Of a stretch of 10,267 nucleotides of DNA, positions 6,226-10,267 are shown one piece after another. A program made the translations under genes and the position numbers. How positions within the stretch are numbered: the stretch's first letter is position 1; every line of letters starts with the position of its first letter. Origin of the DNA: an uncultured Parabacteroides sp. GTDB taxonomy: Bacteria > Bacteroidota > Bacteroidia > Bacteroidales > Tannerellaceae. The DNA lies in the NCBI GenBank assembly GCA_934725305.1, contig CAKVBA010000071.1:1-10267 (forward strand), written 5' to 3'. Under the pieces are notes generated by a model. That model ran no database searches. It was not told where the DNA came from and saw only the letters and a list, made by a program, of their open reading frames with translations.

Positions 6226-7323
6226 CTACTCCTCCATGGGCTGTATTTCGCCCTGCTCCACACAGAACAGCGCATAGTTAGACTCCATAGCAGCCAAGAT
6301 CTCATCGAGATATTTACGATTGGTATCGGTAATGAAGATCTGCCCAAAAGCATCACCGCTCACCAGCTTAATAATCTGTTCCACCCGCACAGCATCCAAC
6401 TTGTCAAAGATATCATCCAGCAGCAAGATAGGCGTGGTTTGTCCCCGCTGGTTAAGAAAGGCAAACTGAGCCAGCTTCAAGGCAATCAGATAGGTCTTGT
6501 TTTGTCCCTGCGAACCCACGCGACGAATCAGATAACCATTCAACGTCATCTCCAGATCATCTTTGTGCACACCCGACGATGTATATCCCAAGATGCGGTC
6601 GCGCTCACGGTTGGCCGCCAACTTAGCCGCCAGATCATTCTCTTCCAGCTGAGAAATATAGCGAAGCTCCACCTTTTCCGCATCTCCGCAAATAACCTGA
6701 TAATAACGGTCAAATATCGGCATCAGATCATCGACCAACGCCTTACGCTTTTCATAGACCAGACGGCCATACATCTCTAACTGCACCTCCAAGATCTCAA
6801 AAAGCGCCTCGTCACGACTCTGCTCCTTCAGCATCACATTCCGCTGAGCCAATAGCTTGTTATAATGAATCAACGCCTGCAGATAAGACTTGTCTTGCTG
6901 CGAAATGATCAGATCGAGAAAACGACGACGCTCATCACTGCCACCCTGTATCAATTCGGCATCAGCAGGCGAGATCATCACCAAAGGCAACAGACCGATA
7001 TGCTCAGAGAGTCTTTCATATTCCTTCTTGTTACGCTTGAACTGCTTACGCTGCTTGCGACGGATCGCACAAAAGATCTCCTCATCCCGGCCCTCATAAT
7101 CATAATTACCTTGAACAACACACAAATCTTGCTCATTATGAATAATCTGACCATCCAGCGTATTCAGGTGACTCTTGCAAAAAGACAAATAATAGATTGC
7201 ATCCAACAAGTTGGTTTTGCCCATTCCATTATTACCGAAAAAGCAATTCATCTTCGGAGAAAAAAGCACCTCAGCTTGCAAAACGTTTTTATAATTCAGA
7301 ACAGAAAGCCTCTTTAGTATCAT
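6226..7323 (-). CDS. recF: DNA replication and repair protein RecF
   Basis: An SMC-like ATPase that binds DNA at single-strand gaps and helps RecO and RecR load RecA during recombinational repair. It has 365 residues, the usual length. Walker A is GNNGMGKT at 30-37. The ABC-type signature SQGQNK lies at 271-276 and Walker B is ILLLDD at 299-304, followed by IFDKLD (D-loop region). GVHKDDL at 251-257 and the N-terminal YKNV (11-14) are further RecF hallmarks. It heads the leftward cluster and is followed 3 nt later by the DUF721 gene. It is transcribed divergently from the TPR gene across a 140-bp AT-rich spacer. The MILKRLSVLN start fits family N-termini, so the ATG at 7323 is secure. Confidence 0.96.
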   Translation of the reverse strand: MILKRLSVLNYKNVLQAEVLFSPKMNCFFGNNGMGKTNLLDAIYYLSFCKSHLNTLDGQIIHNEQDLCVVQGNYDYEGRDEEIFCAIRRKQRKQFKRNKKEYERLSEHIGLLPLVMISPADAELIQGGSDERRRFLDLIISQQDKSYLQALIHYNKLLAQRNVMLKEQSRDEALFEILEVQLEMYGRLVYEKRKALVDDLMPIFDRYYQVICGDAEKVELRYISQLEENDLAAKLAANRERDRILGYTSSGVHKDDLEMTLNGYLIRRVGSQGQNKTYLIALKLAQFAFLNQRGQTTPILLLDDIFDKLDAVRVEQIIKLVSGDAFGQIFITDTNRKYLDEILAAMESNYALFCVEQGEIQPMEE

Positions 7324-7342
7324 TTATGCAGTATTAATCGCA

Positions 7343-7350
7343 CAAAAATA
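7343..7350 (-). promoter_or_regulatory. Possible recF promoter -7 element
   Basis: The minus strand reads TATTTTTG, which fits TAnnTTTG, only 20 nt before the recF ATG. Transcripts would have a very short leader. No TTTG is present at the expected -33 distance, so confidence is limited. Confidence 0.35.
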
Positions 7351-7392
7351 AAAAATATAGTTCGAAGTATAGATTATCTCAGCAAAAAAAAC

Positions 7393-7400
7393 TACTTTTG
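7393..7400 (+). promoter_or_regulatory. Promoter -7 element for the TPR gene
   Basis: TACTTTTG matches TAnnTTTG and lies 64 nt upstream of the ATG at 7464, giving a leader of roughly 55 nt that is AT-rich. No good -33 TTTG is seen. The short spacer shared with recF means the two promoters sit nearly back to back. Confidence 0.45.
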
Positions 7401-7463
7401 CATTTTGAATTGCATAAGGCAAAGTATTAACGAAAAAAATTAATAAAATAACGATAACACATT

Positions 7464-8150
7464 ATGGCTACTAAAGAGAAGGACACCAACGCAGAAGTAG
7501 AAATGGAAGAATTCGTATCCAAATCAGAACTCTTCATTGAAAACAATTCTAAGAAAATTATTTACAGTATTATTGCTATTACCCTTGTTGTTGGCGCTGT
7601 TCTTGGATTTAAACACGGTTACTTGATTCCGCAAGAGAAAAAAGCAGCAGCTGCTATGTTCAAAGGAGAACAGTACTTTGCAAGAGATTCTTTTGCATTG
7701 GCATTGAACGGCAATGGTGCTGATTACATCGGATTCAAAGCGATCATCGATCAATATGGAAGCACAGACGCGGGCAACTTAGCCAAGGCTTACGCCGGTA
7801 TCTGCTATTTCAACTTGGGCGAAACAGAAAAAGCGATCAGCTACCTGAAAGACTTCAGCTGCAGCGACGACATGGTTTCTCCGTCAATGACCTGCCTGAT
7901 CGGCGACTGCTATGTAAATATGGGTAATGTAAAAGAGGGCGTCAGCTACTTCGAAAAAGCTGCAAGCGCTGCCGACAATGAAGTATTAAGCCCAATCTAC
8001 CTGAAGAAAGCCGGTCTTGCTTATGAAAGCCTGAAACAATATAAAGATGCTGTCAAGGCTTACACAACTATCAAAGAAAAATATTTCCAATCAGTAGAAG
8101 CTGCTGATATCGACAAATATATCACTCGCGCTACTGTTTTGGCTAAATAA
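7464..8150 (+). CDS. Membrane-anchored TPR protein (YfgM-like)
   Basis: The 228-residue protein has an acidic cytoplasmic N-terminus (1-30), one transmembrane segment (about 32-49) and an external helical part. Three TPR-like helix pairs are visible. The first is AKAYAGICYFNLGETEKAIS near 107-126. The second is around 142-169 (LIGDCYVNMGNVKEGVSYF). The third lies near 178-206 (KAGLAYESLKQYKDAVKAY). The layout, an N-terminal anchor followed by a TPR_21-type domain, is that of YfgM, a periplasmic chaperone partner of the Sec machinery in E. coli. In Bacteroidales the role is not established, so only a protein-protein interaction function is inferred. It ends before a terminator, suggesting a largely monocistronic message, with ribH next on the same strand. 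Confidence 0.85.
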   Translation: MATKEKDTNAEVEMEEFVSKSELFIENNSKKIIYSIIAITLVVGAVLGFKHGYLIPQEKKAAAAMFKGEQYFARDSFALALNGNGADYIGFKAIIDQYGSTDAGNLAKAYAGICYFNLGETEKAISYLKDFSCSDDMVSPSMTCLIGDCYVNMGNVKEGVSYFEKAASAADNEVLSPIYLKKAGLAYESLKQYKDAVKAYTTIKEKYFQSVEAADIDKYITRATVLAK

Positions 8151-8177
8151 AACGTATCAACAGAAGTATAACCATAC

Positions 8178-8215
8178 AAAGGATGCCTTGTGAACACGCG
8201 AGACATCCTTTTTTT
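8178..8215 (+). terminator. Intrinsic terminator just ahead of ribH
   Basis: AAAGGATG (8178-8185) pairs with CATCCTTT (8204-8211) around an 18-nt loop that itself contains GTG-AA-CAC. It is followed by an unbroken T run to 8215. The hairpin sits between the TPR stop codon and the ribH ATG, ending only 14 nt before that start. It should end most TPR transcripts, and read-through could supply ribH. Confidence 0.75.
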
Positions 8216-8229
8216 ATAATTATATTACT

Positions 8230-8724
8230 ATGGCAACAGCTTATCAGAACTTATCAGACTACGACTTCAATAGTGTTCCGGATGCCTCAGAAATGGCTTT
8301 CGGCATCGTCGTTTCTGAATGGAACAAAAACATCACTGAAAAACTATTGGAAGGTGCATGTAACACGTTGGAAAGACATGGTGTAAAACCAGAAAACATC
8401 TATGTAAAACGTGTTCCCGGCAGTTTCGAACTTACTTTTGGTGCCAAAAAGCTGGCCGAAAGCAAAGAAGTGGATGCTGTTATTGCACTTGGATGCGTGG
8501 TCAGAGGCGACACTCCGCATTTCGACTATGTATGTTCAGGTGTAACCCAAGGCATCACCGAACTGAATTTGATGTACGACATTCCTTTCATTTTCGGCCT
8601 GTTAACGACTGACAACATGCAACAATCCGAAGATCGTGCAGGAGGTAAATACGGCAACAAAGGTGACGAAGCTGCAATTACTGCTATAAAAATGGCCGAC
8701 TTTTCTTGCAAGTTACAAAATTAA
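8230..8724 (+). CDS. ribH: 6,7-dimethyl-8-ribityllumazine synthase
   Basis: Joins 5-amino-6-ribitylaminouracil with 3,4-dihydroxy-2-butanone 4-phosphate to make lumazine, the penultimate step of riboflavin synthesis. In many bacteria it assembles as an icosahedral shell or as pentamers. All signature blocks are present in the 164 residues: SEWNKNIT (29-36) for the pyrimidine pocket, VPGSFEL (62-68), [14 protein letters not shown] (88-101) with catalytic His97, and GLLTTDN plus [11 protein letters not shown] (135-145) with phosphate-binding Arg136. The length is normal. No other rib gene is nearby and no FMN riboswitch fold is visible upstream, where a terminator stands instead. No clear promoter lies between that hairpin and the ATG, so expression by read-through is possible. 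Confidence 0.97.
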   Translation: MATAYQNLSDYDFNSVPDASEMAFGIVVSEWNKNITEKLLEGACNTLERHGVKPENIYVKRVPGSFELTFGAKKLAESKEVDAVIALGCVVRGDTPHFDYVCSGVTQGITELNLMYDIPFIFGLLTTDNMQQSEDRAGGKYGNKGDEAAITAIKMADFSCKLQN

Positions 8725-8736
8725 TACATACCTTTG
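8706..8736 (+). promoter_or_regulatory. Promoter of the tRNA-Tyr/tRNA-Gly unit
   Basis: TTG at 8706-8708 and TACCTTTG at 8729-8736 are spaced by 20 nt, a good Bacteroidetes -33/-7 pair. The -33 part lies inside the last codons of ribH. Transcription would begin around 8743, 15 nt before the mature tRNA-Tyr. Confidence 0.65.
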
Positions 8737-8757
8737 CAACGCAATTGAGAGATAGAG

Positions 8758-8840
8758 GGGTAGTTTCCAGAGTGGCCAAATGGGGCTGACTGTAACTCAG
8801 CTGGCTTTCGCCTTCGGTGGTTCGAATCCATCACTACCCA
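8758..8840 (+). tRNA. tRNA-Tyr (anticodon GTA)
   Basis: An 83-nt class II tRNA. Acceptor stem GGGTAGT (8758-8764) pairs with ACTACCC (8833-8839), and discriminator A is at 8840. Anticodon stem GCTGA/TCAGC (8785-8789 and 8797-8801) encloses loop CTGTAAC with anticodon GTA at 8792-8794. A long variable arm (GGC-TTTC-GCC) follows, as expected for bacterial Tyr tRNA. The T arm is GGTGG-TTCGAAT-CCATC with one G-U pair. CCA is not encoded (CTCC follows), so it must be added after transcription. Confidence 0.96.
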
Positions 8841-8865
8841 CTCCTTCTTAAGAGAGCCCAATTTT

Positions 8866-8938
8866 GCGGAAGTAGCTCAGTTGATAGAGCATTAGCCTTC
8901 CAAGCTGAGGGTCGCGGGTTTGAGCCCCGTCTTCCGCT
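8866..8938 (+). tRNA. tRNA-Gly (anticodon TCC)
   Basis: A 73-nt tRNA. Acceptor GCGGAAG (8866-8872) pairs with CTTCCGC (8931-8937), and discriminator T is at 8938. The anticodon loop CTTCCAA (8897-8903) sits between TTAGC and GCTGA, with anticodon TCC at 8899-8901, reading GGA/GGG codons. The D arm (AGCTCAG...GAGC) and T arm (GCGGG-TTTGAGC-CCCGT) are intact. No CCA is encoded. It lies 25 nt after tRNA-Tyr and is probably co-transcribed with it. Confidence 0.96.
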
Positions 8939-8943
8939 CTATT

Positions 8944-8980
8944 AAAATCCTGAAGACCGTTTTGGTTTTCAGGATTTTTT
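8944..8980. terminator. Strong terminator after the tRNA unit
   Basis: A 15-bp stem (8944-8958 with 8964-8978, one G-U pair) with a 5-nt loop is followed by a T run to 8980. On the minus strand it also has TTTT at the base, and it directly follows the end of the leftward coding remnant that stops at 8982. It may therefore have served both directions. Confidence 0.88.
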
Positions 8981-8981
8981 G

Positions 8982-9294
8982 TTATCGCTCTTCAAGTAAA
9001 TTGAGGCTGAGCCCAGGAATTTCCGGAAAATCACTACACTTTTCCTGACGAATACAACGCTCATAGAGCGGTGTTTTTTATGTTTATCGCCTCAATTCCA
9101 TGCTCACTGTAATATTCGGCAATATGTTCAACACGTTCTATGCTGATGGCATATATTATAACACCTTTCTTCTTGAACTCAAACACCATCATCGTTTATG
9201 TGCTCTCTGGTAGGAAGGTCATCACATGCTGAAAATACATATCTACCATTCTATCAACACCGAAATGTACATCTTCCACACCTTCCAATTGCTT
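8982..9294 (-). pseudogene. Decayed leftward coding remnant, unrecognised
   Basis: On the minus strand protein-like sequence runs through several breaks. A fragment of 32 codons (9294-9199, containing GVEDVHFGVDRMVDMYFQHV) ends at TAA (9196-9198). Three bases later ATG ATG (9192-9187) opens a frame reading MMVFEFKKKGVIIYAISIER and onward for 43 residues, until TGA at 9061-9063. Shifting frame by one base at about 9065 restores 27 more residues (YERCIRQEKCSDFPEIPG...) to a TAA at 8982-8984, beside the terminator. Residue composition looks like real protein, but I recognise no family. VFEFK alone is too little to claim a nuclease. The frameshift and stops suggest decay. Two adjacent small genes, one of them frameshifted, is the alternative. 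Confidence 0.5.
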
Positions 9295-9476
9295 TCAACT
9301 ATTCATGTAGAAACTGTCAAAAAACAACTATTTTTGATACACATTTGTAAGGCGCGTCAGAATGAGCAGAATGTAAGACATTGAGAATAAATCCAATCGA
9401 AGTATATGCCTTCAACAGGCAAAAGGCCCAATGGCAGCTCCTTGGGTGCAATTATGTCGCACCTCCTTACTTGCCT
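9295..9476. other. Non-genic spacer with a possible short leftward fragment
   Basis: Nothing intact is seen. On the minus strand, in frame with the cupin gene and beyond its stop, positions 9476-9360 are open until a TGA at 9357-9359. They include IIAPKELPLGLLPVEGIYFD, which looks protein-like but has no ATG. An AAGGAGG-like run stands in front. An A/T-only stem (9317-9323 with 9331-9337) may mark the end of the leftward polysaccharide transcript. Confidence 0.3.
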
Positions 9477-9872
9477 CTATAATTGTTCCAACGTTTCACT
9501 ACCATCCTCACCATACTTACCATCCTTAGCTTCAAATATCACGCTCGGCTCAATCACTTCCACTGTGTGCCATACGCCTTGTGGAACAACACAACCATAA
9601 TTACCTGTTGTTGGATCAAGAAGGATACGCTCTATCTCCTTTCCCTTTTCATCATAAAAAATCTCCACAAGCTTACCCCACAAGAGAAAAACGTTCTCCG
9701 TACTCTTGGGGTGTCTATGAATAGGAACAACTGTACCTGGCAACAGAGCATTCAGCATTCGCTGTGAATGATCATTAGTAGATGTGCGCAGGTCATAGCT
9801 CTGACGCAAACGAGGATTAACCTCGGCTTGCTCAAACAACTCAGATATCAGCTTTTTGTCTATATGTTCCAT
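9477..9872 (-). CDS. WbuC-family cupin metalloprotein
   Basis: A 131-residue single-domain cupin of the WbuC family, proteins found in O-antigen and capsule loci whose exact reaction is unknown. They are annotated as cupin-fold metalloproteins. The metal-binding residues are H52 and H54 (VPIHRHP), E59 and H102 (PQGVWHTVE). The stretch IHRHPKSTENVFLLWGKL and the tail FEAKDGKYGEDGSE are typical of the family. The ATG at 9872 lies 5 nt after the stop of the sugar-phosphate transferase gene, so they form one leftward unit, which fits a modification role in glycan synthesis. It is the last intact gene of that unit. A sugar isomerase or epimerase role is possible but not shown. Confidence 0.88.
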   Translation of the reverse strand: MEHIDKKLISELFEQAEVNPRLRQSYDLRTSTNDHSQRMLNALLPGTVVPIHRHPKSTENVFLLWGKLVEIFYDEKGKEIERILLDPTTGNYGCVVPQGVWHTVEVIEPSVIFEAKDGKYGEDGSETLEQL

Positions 9873-9877
9873 AATGA

Positions 9878-10267
9878 TTAGTTTTTGAGAGAAGCAAGAT
9901 ACTCCTCGTGTAAATGATAATATTTCCTTTTAAAAACAATATATGCTACAGCGAGCACCACAATAGAGATAATCATATAGCACCAATGCGCCACAACCGT
10001 ATTAGGACATAGATATACAAATCCCAACGATACAGCCAACTGCATTACCATATACAATAACGTTACTTTTACATGTCCAATCTTCAACTCATTTGCCATA
10101 ATCTGGTAAACATGCTTTCTATGTGCCTCACCTAAATCCTCATGCAACATAATACGATGTATGATTGTCAAACAACCATCCACACCATATACTAATAAGA
10201 ATATCAGCCATGTTATATCTTCAGTCTTGATAATAACATTACCTAACAGGAACAACATAATGAATGC
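9878..10267 (-). CDS. MraY/WecA-type sugar-phosphate transferase, C-terminal part
   Basis: Only the C-terminal ~129 residues are inside the window: the frame stays open to the edge (AFI precedes the internal Met at 10258), so the true start lies outside. The family transfers a sugar 1-phosphate (often GlcNAc-1-P or a relative) from a UDP-sugar to undecaprenyl phosphate, starting surface polysaccharide synthesis at the inner membrane. Evidence: a hydrophobic segment containing FLLVYGVDGCLT, followed by the cytoplasmic motif EAHRKHVYQ, characteristic of the last loop in WecA/WbcO-like members. Two more transmembrane segments follow (VTLLYMVMQLAVSLGFVYL and MIISIVVLAVAYIVF), then a charged tail. 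It sits 5 nt upstream of the WbuC-type gene. The exact sugar cannot be told. Confidence 0.82.
   Translation of the reverse strand, partial: AFIMLFLLGNVIIKTEDITWLIFLLVYGVDGCLTIIHRIMLHEDLGEAHRKHVYQIMANELKIGHVKVTLLYMVMQLAVSLGFVYLCPNTVVAHWCYMIISIVVLAVAYIVFKRKYYHLHEEYLASLKN

Noticed and set aside
6085..6780. 231-codon frame antisense to recF and the DUF721 gene
   Set aside because: It lies opposite two genes with full family signatures and has no recognisable domain.
8151..8229. FMN riboswitch upstream of ribH
   Set aside because: The 79-nt gap is too short for the FMN aptamer and shows none of its conserved multi-helix elements, only a simple terminator hairpin.
9317..9337. Terminator of the leftward polysaccharide unit
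   Set aside because: The stem is made almost only of A-T pairs (TCAAAAA/TTTTTGA), so it is too weak to call as a separate feature. It is noted in the spacer entry only.
9406..9600. 64-codon rightward frame opposite the end of the cupin gene
   Set aside because: It overlaps the well-supported cupin coding end in antisense and has no motif.

Overview
The window looks like chromosome of a gut-type Bacteroidales bacterium, probably Bacteroides or Parabacteroides. Several signs agree. Promoter-like elements have the Bacteroidetes form (TAnnTTTG). Start codons mostly follow A-rich leaders rather than strong Shine-Dalgarno sites. A secreted sulfatase is of the serine type. The neighbourhood of dCMP deaminase, S41 protease, formyltetrahydrofolate cyclo-ligase, DUF721, recF, TPR protein and ribH is, from memory, familiar in that order. 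Genus is an inference, since no rRNA is present.

Layout. Positions 1-1080 hold no convincing gene but are rich in repeats. They contain a leftward terminator-like hairpin (45-74), REP-like GC-rich palindromes (83-352), small hairpins (537-600) and an array of ~22-bp repeats ending in an inverted copy (613-758). Positions 1085-3721 are a compact rightward cluster: dCMP deaminase, an S41 (CtpA-type) protease and 5-formyltetrahydrofolate cyclo-ligase, the last two overlapping by 83 nt. A bidirectional terminator (3738-3794) separates it from a leftward cluster, which in transcription order is recF, a DUF721/DciA-like gene, a lipoprotein sulfatase and a small secreted protein of unknown function. 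Divergent from recF is a membrane-anchored TPR protein, then a terminator, ribH, tRNA-Tyr(GTA) and tRNA-Gly(TCC), ending in a strong terminator.

Beyond the tRNAs the character changes. Positions 8982-9476 carry decayed leftward coding fragments. Next come a WbuC-family cupin and the C-terminal end of a MraY/WecA-type sugar-phosphate transferase, both leftward. This looks like the distal end of a surface polysaccharide locus abutting a tRNA-marked core region.

How the genes work together. dCMP deaminase and the cyclo-ligase both feed one-carbon and thymidylate metabolism, and RibH makes the flavin precursor. RecF and the DciA-like protein belong to DNA repair and replication. The protease, TPR protein, sulfatase and small secreted protein act in or across the envelope. 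The last two genes belong to glycan assembly. I found no obviously new defence or mobile system. The most unusual items are the protease/cyclo-ligase overlap at an A8 tract, the repeat-rich first kilobase with a possible leftward non-coding transcript, and the decayed genes behind tRNA-Gly.
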